Positions 10,801-21,736 of a stretch of 64,000 nucleotides of DNA are shown here, piece after piece. The stretch is taken from the NCBI GenBank assembly GCA_950295325.1, contig OX485807.1:25579666-25643665 (forward strand), read 5' to 3'. The DNA comes from Polytrichum commune. Its lineage: Eukaryota > Streptophyta > Polytrichopsida > Polytrichales > Polytrichaceae. Numbering within the stretch: the stretch's first letter is position 1; each line of letters begins with the position of its first letter. Under the pieces are notes generated by a model. That model was not told where the DNA came from, ran no database searches, and saw only the letters and a program-made list of their open reading frames with translations. The translations under genes were made by a program, and so were the position numbers.

Positions 10801-12972
10801 GAGGTTTTTAATCCGGCGACTGGCATCGTGCACACTTTGGCATCCAAAGTATTGCACACCCCTTTGTTCATGGCGATGGAGTGGTTGTCGCCAGAGTTCC
10901 AACCTGCTAAGGTTTTCCACTTAGAGGGTAGGATTTTGGAAGGGAAGGCATCATCACCTTTTTTGACCGTGGCCCAAGCCACCACGGACATCCCTGCTTT
11001 CAAAGACCTCGATGAAGTGGCCAAACGGCAAGTGAGACTTGCCGCAGAGACCATTATGTCTTTTGACGCACATACCTCAGATGACAGGGGCCGACCACGT
11101 CTTATGACTCACCCCAATCCGCGGGAGCAGCTTATCTGTCTGATATAGCTGCTAGACCTGCTCGCGAGCGCCGCGCCATTGGACCCGATGTCGTGCGTAT
11201 GGTGAATGATACCGGTATTTTGGTAGTCAGTTGCACTCGGGGCAATGCCACTCGGGTTGCTCCCCATTGTGTGATGATGGATTCAAGGGCACACCGATTA
11301 TGATCAGCAAGACGCTTGCCCAGGAGTTGGGGTTGGCGGCCGAAGATTTGGCTCCATGTTCATTCACCATTGTCACATCCATTGGTCACATGGAGCGGGC
11401 CACAAGTTATACGCGGGAGCCATTATAGCTTAGCTTCCGAATGCAACCTAGACATCCACCCGCACCTCTTCTTATTAGGAGTGCGGTGACGGATGCGACC
11501 AACTATGACATTTTAGTTGGTCAGCAAGCACTTTATCCTCTTGGCTTTGGTTTGGACAACTAGACTGAAGAGGCGTAGATCCGACCAGGATGGTCGGCTG
11601 GGGACGGCCGCATGGAGCTTATTCCTGTGGCATTTGCGGCGACCGCGACCATAGCACCATTATCCATGGCCTTTGGATGTGGTGTTATTGTGGATACTTT
11701 GCCTTATGGTTCCCCATTGTTGGAGGAGTCACTGGCATTCATGGGAGTACAGACGATCAACGGGATATGGCATCTAAGGGTGCATTGGTGCGCCATCCCA
11801 AGGATCATCTTCCTCTCTGGTGCGATTCCACCGATCTATCCTGGCGATGTGAAGACATTGTCCTCTCTCTCGCCTCTATGACACCGGTCATACTTGATAG
11901 CCCATCGGTATTGGCACACCCCATTATGTGGCGCCCGCCAGACGCGGGGATCACTTTGGTGGAACTATTTGGGGATATCGGTACAGGCTTAGCAGTCGTA
12001 TTGGAGGCTCGCCTCACGGTTAGACGGTATGTCTATGTGGACAACTCTCCAGTGTCCACCCGTGTGGCTCGTCATCATCTTTACCAGTTGATGGTATTGT
12101 ACCCCCAACAGTTACACCCGACTGCCATTCGTGGGTGTTTTTCACGTCTCCCTCGTGATGTCACACTCATTAGTGAGGCCGACTTACGACACTTGGGTCC
12201 AGTGGATATGTTAATTGCGGAATGGCCATGCCAAGGCCACTCAAGTGCTGGAGCAGGCCGAGGTTTAGAGGATCCCAGGTCTAGCATTTTTTGGGACCTC
12301 ATCCAGCTTATGCAATGGTGGTTTACCCACCAACCTTCCTTTCCAGTGTATATCTTCGAGAATGTACCTTTGTTGGGAGACTCTCGGGACAAGGTGTTGG
12401 AAGGCGATCATTATGTTCGTCAACACCTTGGGGATCCCATTTTTGTGGATGCCGCAAGCATTGGTTCTTATGCCCACCGGCCTCGGTGGATTTGGACCAA
12501 CCTCGTACCGTCATCTACTTTAGTTGCAGCATTTTCTACAGTGCCTCCACCTTTTGATTAGAAGGTGGATGACATCTTGGATCCAAACCGGTCCTCTTTG
12601 CCGGTTGTTCGAGATGATTTACCCCCGTTGGCATTGGTCAACAAAGTGGGGACACCACGGCGGGTTTTTCCCACCTTTATGACGTGTCCACAGTCATTCG
12701 CATTCCGCGATCGGAGGCCGGGTATGCTGTGGGATACTTACACCAAAACCCACACTGAACCATTGGCTGACAAACGGGAGCGGGCCATGGTATTCCGCAT
12801 TGGCACCACCGCAGCTCCTAGCCTTTCTGAGGACCAACGACGCTTTGTGTTGGGCCAAGCCATGGATCTTCATACCATGGTGTAGACTGTTGGTTTATGC
12901 CTTGCATTGCAACGGCATCATGATGACCAGTTGTTCTCTCTGGGGGCAGAGGATTCTGGTCAGGGGCACAGC
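7805..12972 (+). pseudogene. Left half of old methyltransferase retrotransposon
   Basis: This is a decayed relative of the element at 12973-22794, collinear with its leader (7805-8200), Gag (8226-9800 and 10777-11200), protease region (11200-11600) and methyltransferase (11770-12970). About 1 kb of leader and the Gag start are deleted near 8225. Many stops are C-to-T or G-to-A changes relative to the younger copy (for example at 8655, 8892, 11560-11578 and 12559). Two CCHC knuckles remain recognisable at about 9240-9290 and 9400-9440, the first with some ligand-region changes. The protease motif again reads DSR (about 11279). The methyltransferase keeps ELFGDIGTGL, EWPCQGHS and FENVP. The half ends at CACAGC 12967-12972, exactly where the younger element entered; the other half resumes at 22795. 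Confidence 0.8.
9801..10776. mobile_element. Solo LTR, 976 bp, with 5-bp target duplication
   Basis: It begins TGTCGCGCACC, ends GGTTGCGACA, and is flanked by GTAAG at 9796-9800 and 10777-10781. Removing it and one GTAAG restores the Gag sequence seen in the younger element at about 16375-16400, which confirms a nested insertion. It has TG...CA ends, a 5-bp duplication and no internal domain, which is the signature of a solo LTR. It lies in inverted orientation to the copy at 6860-7804; the minus-strand TATATGGG/CCATATA motif near 10405 corresponds to the possible TATA of that copy. Confidence 0.8.
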
Positions 12973-13306
12973 TGTCACGGTATGCGGCGTCGAAGGCCGC
13001 ACCTTATCCGTTGGGTTTCATCCATCTAGATTTGGATGGATGAATCTAGATGTGGAGAGGAAGGCTCCTAAGTGAGGAGCCTCCTCCTTGACTTGGCATT
13101 CTTGTTAAGTCAAGTCTTGTGAGTTAGTGTGTGGAGAGAGCTTGTGTGAGGTGTAGATTGCATGATTTTGCAATAAATCTTGAGTTCTTCTCCCTCTTCT
13201 TACACTCTTGGATTCTCCCTTGGTGGAGTGAGAGATAGCTTGACTAATTGTGTGCATTTGAAGAGAGATTTAGAGCTATTATGAGTGTTCTACTCTCTTC
13301 CTTCTC
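12973..13306 (+). repeat. Partial LTR at left end (3' three-quarters)
   Basis: This matches 22355-22688 over all 334 bp with about five differences. It lacks the first 108 bp of the complete LTR. It contains an AATAAA polyadenylation-type signal at 13172-13177. The sequence directly following (ACTTGGCAAG) should hold the primer-binding site, but I do not recognise the matching tRNA. Confidence 0.75.
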
Positions 13307-14731
13307 ACTTGGCAAGAATGCTTCATTTCTCTATTTTGTTCTCATTTCTTCTTGATTCTTGACATTTAACGCGCAAGGAGGCGTGTGGGGGCAAGGAGCG
13401 ACGAAGTTCCGGAGTTTTAGAGCGGAGAATGCCGCGGATTATTGAAGCAACAAGAAGAAATAGTTGTGCTTGTGAAGTTTAGACATCACTTTGAATTGTG
13501 GTGAGAAATTCTTGAATTTTCCACGGAATTTCGTGTTGTTTTGCTCATATTCAAGCTTGAATTCGAGACATTGATCTTTGCAAGCAGAGTTGTGATTCTA
13601 AACAGAAGATTTGAATCAAACAAACACAAAAAAAAAAATTGAATTAAAAAAAAAAAAAAAACGGGGGAGGGAGGCCTTTGGGAGCCGGAGCCCCTGGCTC
13701 CTCCCTGGCCGGACTGTACCGGCGTCAGCCAGCGTCAGTCGGCGTCAGCCGGCGGCAACTGACGGCAGCCGGCGGTAGCTGGCAGCTGGCCAGTCTGCTG
13801 GCCGGGGGCCCCTGGCCCTCCTTTCCCTTCCCTCTCGTCTAAGGGGGGACTGCAGAAGGCTTTGTTGCAGCAGGCTTTTTATTTTATTTATTTTATTTTA
13901 TTTTTGGTATTTTTATTTGTAAATTTTGTTTTATTTTGTTTTATTTTTTAAATTTGTGTTCTAATTAATTAAGGCATTAATTAAAAAAATTTAAATTAAT
14001 ATATGTTTTCTTTCAACTTCTCATCTTTTCTTTTCTCTCTAAGAAGTCAATTTCTAGAGGATTGAGAAAAATATACTTGAGATTTCTTTTGGGGGTTGTG
14101 TTGCACGAAATTTTTGAGGAGGGTGTCATTGAAGATTGAATGGCATATGGAAATTCTGTTCGGCCTCCAATAAATTATTATTAGGATCGAATTGTATTTT
14201 TCAACACATATTCCCGGCATTCTTGTAAGGAATGATTTTAAGGTATTAGTGGGGAGATGAGAGATGTGCTTATGCAATTTTCTTTTCCTAAGCAACAGGG
14301 CCTTTGATTTTTTACCACCAACCGCAGGCGGGTGCCAGTTGGTCGCGGTTGCTTTCAATTTTTGTTTAAGTGTTGTTTTGGGGAAGAGGATCCAATGTTG
14401 TTCTTGCATTGTTCCTTGTATTTTGTTTTGGTACCTTCCCCTGTGGCGGGCTGTAGTGCTGGAGTGTTCTAGCACTGCCCCATTTTGTGTAGTCCTAGAT
14501 TGTGATAGGGTACTGTGGAGGTGAGGTCGGATTAATGACCGACGGGACCTTTGTTTGTGTACCAAGTGGGCGGTGCTTGTTTTCACTTGTGGTGAGGCTG
14601 GGTTAATGACCAGCAGACCATAAGTTTTGGTGGTGGTTGCAGGTGCAGGTTGCCTTTTACCCTTTTTCTCTTTGTACCTGGATACTAATTCATTTGGGTT
14701 GTTGATTCGGTGACCATCCCACTGTGGGTTT
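13307..14731 (+). other. Untranslated leader of the retrotransposon
   Basis: A 1.4-kb non-coding leader between the LTR and the Gag start. It contains A-rich runs (13628-13661) and a GC-rich stretch with repeated GTCAGCCGGCG-like words (13715-13800), both also present in shortened form in the old copy (8030-8170). An AT-rich segment (13880-14000) follows. No reading frame resembling a protein family is seen. Long structured leaders are common in Ty3/gypsy elements and may hold packaging signals; that is inference. Confidence 0.6.
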
Positions 14732-17700
14732 ATGGTTACAACTCGTACTCAACACTATCGTTCTCCGTCCCCAGGAGCATTGGAAGGTCATCCCTCGGAC
14801 CTCTCGGACGTTGAACCAGTGGTAGCACCCAACGAGGCTTTTCAGCCTACTTCGGCGTGGGGGACTATCACTCGGTTTCACGTCCTATGGGTGGGAACCT
14901 TTGACAATATGGAGGAGGAGACTAAGGGAGGGATACGAGACCGGTTTTCCGGTCGAGCAGGGACCATTTCTCTGCAAGACTGGAAAATCCGGTTTCGTAC
15001 GTGGATGCGAGAGAAACGCCAACGCAATACCAATTTTAACGATTGGTATGCGTTCGAGCTTCTGCCTCAGCATTTGGAGCATGAAGCTCTCCAAACTTAT
15101 GAGCAGTGGACGGAGGCTCATTGGATGGAGGTGCGCCAGGTGGAGCGGTACTGGGAGACTCGGGTTGAGTTGGTATCCGCATTGAAAGAAGGCGTAGCTT
15201 CCAGTTTCATGGCCGTCCCTGAGGTTAAGTCGGAGGTGCCGGAGGGAGTATTTGTGGTGGACATGGAGGGAGCTTCTCCTAGTGAACCCAAGGATAAGGG
15301 TTCTGCTCCCGCTGTGGCGAGTACGTTGACCCCCATTCTTCCACTCTCCCGTTATGCCCAGGCTACCCAGGCGGCTTTAGCCTCTTTGGGGGCTCCGCCA
15401 GTTTTTGAGCCGTTGCGGGCATTTGAGCTGCATCTACATGAGGAGTACGGAGATTTCCGTCGGGACCAGATGCAGCGGATACAAGATTTTAGACGGGAGA
15501 GGGACGATACACCTCGTACCATGTGTACAAGGTTGGCGAGGTTTGCCAGAGAATCTGGAGGTGTATTTGCGGAAAGTCAATTGGTGAAAGTGTTTTTGTC
15601 CAAGATTGACAAACGTCTCCTTGACTTGGCGCTGCCCAGGATCATCATGGATTATGGTGGTCGAGCGACACTCGCAGAGGCATTCGCCGTGGTGGAGCAG
15701 TGTGATCGTGCATTGTGTCAGCACGATGCCACTAATTTGGTGTCCCTGCTAGTAGATTCTAGCAAATCCCGAAGGATTCCGGTTGCGGCCGCGGGATTGG
15801 CGGAGGCCGAGGTGGACAAGACCATGTATTGTTGGTCTTGTGGGCAGGCCGGCCACGCTAAGAAGGACTGTCTTTCGAAGCAAAAGCCAGCCCAGACCGT
15901 AGGTAATCTGAACCGGAAACCATTTGTTCCCACTAAGGATTCGACGAAGAGCACGGGTAAGCATTTACCCAAGCAGCTAACGTGTTCCCACTGTGGGCGG
16001 AACAACCACACCGTGGAGAACTGCTTCGCTCTCCATCCAGAGAAACGTCCTTCTTCCGACCGGGAGAAGACGTTGGAGGCAAAGATTGGAGACATGGAAG
16101 AGAGGCTCAAAAGCTTGGCGTCATCCGGCCAAATCTTGACCTCACCGTCTTCCTCTGGAGCTCAGGCTAGTTCTTCTACTCCGGATTATTATATGTTCGG
16201 AGCCTCGGGCGAGGTGGTGAGTTCCACAGCCGTGACACGTGCTCAAGCCGTGTCACAAGCCATACCTCTTACCACAGGTGAGTATGTGGCAAGCTCGCGA
16301 GCTCGGGACAATGCGCCCGCGGATCAGATTGGCCAGGCACGTCTTCCATTGTCTTTTGGATTGGCTGACGCTGCCCAATCTATCAGTGGTCGTAATCCGA
16401 GCTTGGAGGCGTCGAATCCGGAAACTGATGTGGTGCACACTTTGGCATCCAAAGTGTTGCACACCCCTTTGTTCACAGCGATGGAGTGGTCGTCATCACA
16501 TGTCCAACCTGCTAAGGTTTTTCACCTAGCAGGTAGGATTTTGGAAGGGAAGGCATCCTTACCTTCTATGACCGTGGCTCAAGCCACTACGGACATTCAT
16601 GCTTCTGAAGATCCTGAGGAGGTGGCCAAACGGCGAGCAAGACTTGCGGCAGAGACCATTGCGTCTTTTGACGCATACGCCTTAGATGACAAGGCGCCGA
16701 CCACGTCTTATGACTCACCAGTATCCGCGGGTGCAGCCTATTTGTCTGATGTCGCTGCTAGACCTGCCCGCGAGCGCCGCGGCATTCGACCCGGCGTTGT
16801 GCGTATGGTGAATGATACCGGCATTTTGGTGGTCAGTCGCACTGGGAGCAATGCTACTCGGGTTGCTCCCCGTTGTGTGATGATGGATTCAAGGGCACAA
16901 CCAGTTATGATCGGCAACAGGCTTGCCCAAGAGTTGGGGTTGGCGGCCGAGAATTTGGCTCCCTGTCCATTCACCATTGTCACATCCATTGGTCACGTGG
17001 AGCGGGCCACGGGTTATACTCGGGAGCCATTACAACTTAGCTTCCGAGTGAAGCCTGAAGATCCATCCGTACCTCTTCTTCTTAGGTGTGCGGTGACAGA
17101 TGCGACCAACTATGACATTTTAGTTGGTCAGCAAGCACTTTACCCTCTTGGTTTTGGTTTGGACAACTGGACTGAGGAGGCGTGGATCCGACCAGGTTGG
17201 TTAGCTGGAGATGGTCGCAGGGAACTTATTCCCGTGGCTTTCGCGGCGGCCGCAACCATAGCACCATTATCTATGGTTTTTGGATGTGGTGCTATGGTGG
17301 ACACATTGCCTTATGGTTCCGCATTGTTGGAGGAGTCATTGGCATTCATGGGGAGTACAGACGATCAACGGGATATGGCACCTAAGGGTGCATTGGTGCG
17401 CCATCCCAAGGATCCCCTTCCTCCTTGGCGTGATTCCGCCGAGCTATTTCGGAGGTGCGAGGATATTGTTCACTCTCTCACTCCTAGGACACCGGTCATA
17501 CCGGGTGTCCTCTCGGCATTGGCACATCCCATTTTATGGCAGCCGCCAGACGCGGGGATTACTTTGGTGGAACTGTTTGGGGGCATCGGCACAGGCTTAG
17601 CGGCCGTATTGGAGGTTGGCCTCACAATTAGACGGTATGTCTATGTGGACAACTCTCAAGTGTCCACCCGTGTGGCTCATCACCATCTTCACCAATTAAT

Positions 17701-18757
17701 GGTATTGTACCCCCAGCAGTTACCTCCAACTGCCATTCGTGGGTGTTTTTCACGTCTCCCTCGTGATGTCACACTCATCAGTGATGCCGACTTACGACAC
17801 TTAGGTCCGGTGGATATGGTGATTGCGGGATGGCCATGCCAAGGCCATTCACGTGCTGGAGCAGGCGGAGGACTACAGGATCCCAGGTCTACTCTATTTT
17901 GGGACCTCATCCGTCTCATGCAGTGGTGGTATTCCCACCAACCTTTCCCTCCAGGGTATATTTTCGAGAATGTACCTTTGTTGGGAGACTCTCGGGACAA
18001 GGTGTTGGAAGGCGATTATTATGTTCGTCAACACCTTGGAGATTCCATTTTTGTGGATGCCGCGAGCATTGGTTCTTATGCCCACCGACCTCGGTGGATT
18101 TGGACCAACCTTGCACCGTCATCTACTTTAGCTACAGCATTTTCTGCAGTGCCTCCACCTTTTGATCAAAAGGTGGATGACATCTTGGATCCAAACCGGA
18201 CTTTTTCGCCGGTTGTTCGAGATGATTTACCCCCGTTGGCATTGGTCAACAAAATGGGGGCACCACGGCGGGCCTTTCCCACATTTATGACGTTTCCACA
18301 GTCATTCGCTTTCCGCGATAGGGGGCCGGGTATGGTGTGGGATATTCACACCAAAACCCACACCGAACCATTGGCTGACGAACGGGAACGTGCCATGGGA
18401 TTCCGCACTGGCATCACCGCAGCTCCCGGCCTTTCTGAGGGCCAACGACGCTTCGTGTTGGGCCAAGCTATGGATCTTCATACTATGGTGTGGACTGTTG
18501 CTTTATGCCTTTCATTGCAAAGGCATCGTGGTGACCAGTGGTTGTCTATGGGGGCAGAGGACTCTGGTCAGGGGGCACAGCGGTCCACACCCATGGAGGA
18601 GGGAATTCACGCCATGGTTGGAGAAGCCGAACGAATTTTTCAATTCGAGCAGCATGTGATGGAGGAGCTTCGAGCTCAACATTTTTACACTGCTTCGGTT
18701 TCTTCGCCTCCGGTGGTGGCTTCATCATCACATATTGGTGGTGATGAAGAAATGTGA
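14732..18757 (+). CDS. Gag - CCHC - retropepsin - DNMT3-like methyltransferase polyprotein
   Basis: 1,341 residues with no internal stop. Domains: Gag/capsid-like region (about 30-350), two CCHC knuckles at residues 367-380 (CWSCGQAGHAKKDC) and 418-431 (CSHCGRNNHTVENC), retropepsin-like domain around 690-830, and a C5 cytosine methyltransferase at about 935-1260. The protease site reads D719-S720-R721, not the usual D-S/T-G. Methyltransferase motifs in order are ELFGGIGTGL (motif I, about 945-955), PCQ with the catalytic Cys at 1036 (motif IV), ENVP 1079-1082 (motif VI), AHRPRWIWTN (motif VIII), and a C-terminal block with GFRTG and LGQAMDLH. The ATGLL-like motif I and HRxRYFW-like motif VIII resemble DNMT3/DRM enzymes. 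The ATG at 14732 is the first of the frame and opens the region homologous to the old copy. The terminal TGA (18755) is private to this copy; the shared stop is the UAG at 18812. Confidence 0.85.
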   Translation: MVTTRTQHYRSPSPGALEGHPSDLSDVEPVVAPNEAFQPTSAWGTITRFHVLWVGTFDNMEEETKGGIRDRFSGRAGTISLQDWKIRFRTWMREKRQRNTNFNDWYAFELLPQHLEHEALQTYEQWTEAHWMEVRQVERYWETRVELVSALKEGVASSFMAVPEVKSEVPEGVFVVDMEGASPSEPKDKGSAPAVASTLTPILPLSRYAQATQAALASLGAPPVFEPLRAFELHLHEEYGDFRRDQMQRIQDFRRERDDTPRTMCTRLARFARESGGVFAESQLVKVFLSKIDKRLLDLALPRIIMDYGGRATLAEAFAVVEQCDRALCQHDATNLVSLLVDSSKSRRIPVAAAGLAEAEVDKTMYCWSCGQAGHAKKDCLSKQKPAQTVGNLNRKPFVPTKDSTKSTGKHLPKQLTCSHCGRNNHTVENCFALHPEKRPSSDREKTLEAKIGDMEERLKSLASSGQILTSPSSSGAQASSSTPDYYMFGASGEVVSSTAVTRAQAVSQAIPLTTGEYVASSRARDNAPADQIGQARLPLSFGLADAAQSISGRNPSLEASNPETDVVHTLASKVLHTPLFTAMEWSSSHVQPAKVFHLAGRILEGKASLPSMTVAQATTDIHASEDPEEVAKRRARLAAETIASFDAYALDDKAPTTSYDSPVSAGAAYLSDVAARPARERRGIRPGVVRMVNDTGILVVSRTGSNATRVAPRCVMMDSRAQPVMIGNRLAQELGLAAENLAPCPFTIVTSIGHVERATGYTREPLQLSFRVKPEDPSVPLLLRCAVTDATNYDILVGQQALYPLGFGLDNWTEEAWIRPGWLAGDGRRELIPVAFAAAATIAPLSMVFGCGAMVDTLPYGSALLEESLAFMGSTDDQRDMAPKGALVRHPKDPLPPWRDSAELFRRCEDIVHSLTPRTPVIPGVLSALAHPILWQPPDAGITLVELFGGIGTGLAAVLEVGLTIRRYVYVDNSQVSTRVAHHHLHQLMVLYPQQLPPTAIRGCFSRLPRDVTLISDADLRHLGPVDMVIAGWPCQGHSRAGAGGGLQDPRSTLFWDLIRLMQWWYSHQPFPPGYIFENVPLLGDSRDKVLEGDYYVRQHLGDSIFVDAASIGSYAHRPRWIWTNLAPSSTLATAFSAVPPPFDQKVDDILDPNRTFSPVVRDDLPPLALVNKMGAPRRAFPTFMTFPQSFAFRDRGPGMVWDIHTKTHTEPLADERERAMGFRTGITAAPGLSEGQRRFVLGQAMDLHTMVWTVALCLSLQRHRGDQWLSMGAEDSGQGAQRSTPMEEGIHAMVGEAERIFQFEQHVMEELRAQHFYTASVSSPPVVASSSHIGGDEEM

Positions 18758-18811
18758 GACTCTAGTACTAGCACCGAGACTGGGGGCATAGTTAATGCCC
18801 CCTCCCCTCAT

Positions 18812-18820
18812 TAGCAATTA
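18812..18820 (+). promoter_or_regulatory. Candidate programmed UAG readthrough site
   Basis: TAG CAA TTA lies in frame between the methyltransferase and reverse transcriptase. It fits the TMV-type readthrough consensus UAG CAR YYA exactly. The related old element has TAG CAG TTA at the aligned place (23024-23032), with both codons after the stop conserved in consensus. The frame is uninterrupted across the site in both, apart from copy-specific mutations. This kind of suppression is known for tobamoviruses and for the soybean retroelement SIRE1. It would yield ORF1 product in excess and Pol as a minor extension. Confidence 0.75.
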
Positions 18821-21736
18821 GAGTCTATACCAGCATCAGGTGGTTCTCCTTTGGTGGAGAGGGAGACTACAGAGTTTGATGATTGGCCACTTGAATTAGG
18901 CCCTCGTCTCACTGGTGCTGAGGCACGGAAGGTACGAGCATTTATCCGCTCGTACCGTAGATGTTTTGCTTTTAGCCTTCAGGATCTTGAAGGTTATAAA
19001 GGAAAACCCATCCACATTCAGTTGGAGGAATACCATCCCATTTTTCGAAGACCTTACAGGCTCAGTGTTTCCAAGCGGATTGGCGTTCAGGGTCGTTGCC
19101 GAGAGCTCTTGGCAGCAGGGCTAATCGAACTTTCTAACGGGGAGTATGTTTATGCTACGGTTATGCCATCGAAGAAGGACATCTTTGGCAATTGGACGGA
19201 GAAGCGGATGTGTGGGAATTACCGTCCAGTTAATCGGAAGACCAAGTCGGATCGGTATCCCATGCCGATCCCGGAGGAATTGTTCAATGCCATCGGATTT
19301 TCTCGGGTCTTTAGCACCTTGGACTTGAGATCCGGATATCACCAACTTCCATTACTTATGGGAGATCGGGTGAAGACCGCATTTTGGGGAGTTGATCAAG
19401 ATGGGAAAGATCAACTTTATCATTGGAAGGTTCTTCCATTTGGCCTGAAGAATGCACCCGCTGAGTTTCAGCGGGTGATGGATCAGGTTCTCTCTGGCTT
19501 GCCCTTTGCTCGGTGTTACATAGACGATGTGATCATCTTTAACACAACACCACAAGAGCATGTGAGGCATCTGCAAGCCGTTTTTGAACGGTTGCAACGG
19601 TGGGGATTGCGCTTGCACCACGGCAAGTGCAAGTTTTTCCATGACCGGTTGGCATGTTTGGGGCATATGATTGTTCCAGGAGGTCTTGGGGTACAACAAG
19701 CTAAGGTGGACGCGTTGCAGAAGATTCCGGCACCGGTAGATGTGCCAAGACTTCGTGCTTTCTTGGGCTTGGCGAATTACTATCGGCGATTCGTCAAGAA
19801 CTTTAGCTTGATTGCCAAGCCGCTCACCATTCTCACGAGCAAGGACCAACCTTGGACTTGGGGTCGTGAGCAGCAACAGGCATTTGAGACATTGAAGCAG
19901 AAACTGGGTACGGCTCCAGTGCTTCGACGTCCAGATGTCTCCAAATCTTTCCAGTTGCATACAGACTGGAGCTCATTGGGTTTGGGAGCAGTTCTTACTC
20001 AAAAAGATGACGTTGGCCGGGAGTATGTTGTTGCTTACGCGTCGCGAAGCAACAACACGGCGGAGGCCAATTATTCGTCCTATGAGGGAGAAGCATTGGC
20101 GGCGGTGTGGGCTATTGCCCATTTCTGGCCATATCTTTATGGTCAACACTTTACTTTGGTGACTGACCATCAGCCGTTACGGTGGCTCATGGAGTCGGAT
20201 AAGCTTACTGGCAAGCTTGCCAGGTGGGCTTAGTTGCTCCAAGAGTATGACTTTGAGGTGGTACACCGTGCTGGGATTACCAACATGGATGCAGATGGAC
20301 TCTCACGCAATCCAAGTCCTTCGGATGAGGACTTGACCGGGGCCAGGTGGCATGGAAATTGTGATCGAAAGGCGGTTCCAGGTTGGCACGCGGCTGCCTA
20401 CCTCACTTTATTTTCTGGTGCATCTGTTGAAATTCCGATACAGGGCTCGGATGATGAGACTGGTCGGCCTCAAGCTATTGCGGATATATGGGAGGATCTT
20501 CCCGTATTGCATAAGCTTCAACAGGGTACCTTTCCTTTGTCTATTTCGGCAATGGAAAGGGATAGGATTAGACATCGAATAACAAGGTTCCGTTGGGAGA
20601 ACGGTTTGTTATTTCGATTGTGGCCGGATGGGACAAGTCGTATTGTTCCTAGGCCGGATCAGAGGGCCTCCTTGGTGCGACAAGTGCACGAGGAACTTGG
20701 CCATTTTGGCATACGCAAGACACATTCGATGTTACGTGGCCAATATTGGTGGACTAGCATGTATCAGCAGGTGGCTGCATATGTCGGGAGGTGTGAAGTT
20801 TGTGACCGGGTCAGGTCTAGCTTTAACACCTTATCACCTCAGTTACAGCCCTTACCTATCATGGGATTAGGCTACCGTTGGTCGCTGGACTTTGCAGGGC
20901 CGTTGGTGGTTACACCACGTGGAGCAAAGTACGTTTTGGTGATGGTGGAGCATTTTAGCAAGTGGATTGAGCTTGTTGCTCTACCCCAGAACTCTGCAGA
21001 GTTGGCCGCGGCTGCCTTTTTGGATCGTGTGTTAGCACGTTTTGGAGCACCAGCTGAGGTGTTGACGGACCAAGGGAGGGAGTTCCATGGTGCTTTTGAG
21101 GAGTTGTACACTAAGGCTCTCATAGATCACCGCACCACCTCTCGGGATCGTCCGGAGGCAGATGGCTTGGCTGAACGGGTTGTTCAGACAACCAAGCGTG
21201 GCTTGAGGAAGTATGGATTACTTCGGGGAAGCCACCGGGATTGGGACCTTATGTTGCCTTGGATTGCTATGGGCTATCGATTTAGTAGGCAGGCCTCTTT
21301 GGCGTCCTACAGCCCGTATCAGTTGTTGTATGGACGTGAGCCTATACTCCCAAGTTCTATTCGGGAAAAACTAGCTCATGTTGTGAACTTGGATGACCCA
21401 GACCTTTTGGCAGAGTGTTTGCAGGAGCGGGCTCAATTCTTCCAGAGGGCCATGCCTATGGCCATGGAGAATTTGTCCATTGCTCAGCACCGTGATACAT
21501 TGCGTTATGCACGCATTCGCAGTGGTGCTTACCGACCTCAGTTGCGGAGATTCCGGCAGGGGGATTATGTCTATCTCCAACGTGAGGCGCCTACGACATT
21601 GGATGTCATGGCGGGGCGCACTATCCTTCGGGTGAAGGAGGCGTTGCCGAGTGGTTTATTGTTGTTGGAAGGCAAGGATGGCAAGGAATGTCGCGAACAT
21701 TCCAAAAAACTGTGCCCCATGTCATCTACCTATTGA
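18815..21736 (+). pseudogene. Pol: RT - RNase H - integrase, with one internal stop
   Basis: The Pol region is in the same frame as ORF1. RT shows MCGNYRPVNRKT, TLDLRSGYHQ, LPFGLKNAP and the catalytic YIDD (about 19517-19528). RNase H follows with HTDWSSLGLGAVL, YEGEALAAVWA and TDHQPLRWL. A TAG at 20231-20233, just after KLARWA, interrupts RNase H or its tether; it is probably a CAG-to-TAG change. Integrase has an HHCC zinc site (HEELGHFGIRKTH ... CEVCDRV) and the DDE core: SLDFAG, LTDQGREF and the Glu in ADGLAERVVQT. A basic C-terminal region follows with FRQGDYVYLQ. The frame runs off at 21736 because of a shift in the A run at 21704-21709, after which the PHD finger continues in another frame. 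The copy cannot make full-length Pol without suppression at two or three stops. Confidence 0.85.

Noticed and set aside
18755-18757. TGA ending ORF1 considered as the programmed stop
   Set aside because: The related element lacks it at the aligned place and reads on to the TAG at 23024, so it is a private mutation; the UAG CARYYA site is the shared one.
20231-20233. TAG after KLARWA considered as a second readthrough site
   Set aside because: It is not followed by CARYYA (it reads TTG CTC) and lies inside a conserved RNase H/tether segment, so it is treated as a nonsense mutation.
21704-21709. A6 run before the PHD finger as a programmed -1 frameshift
   Set aside because: The needed change of frame is +1, not -1, and no slippery heptamer fits; a one-base insertion is simpler.
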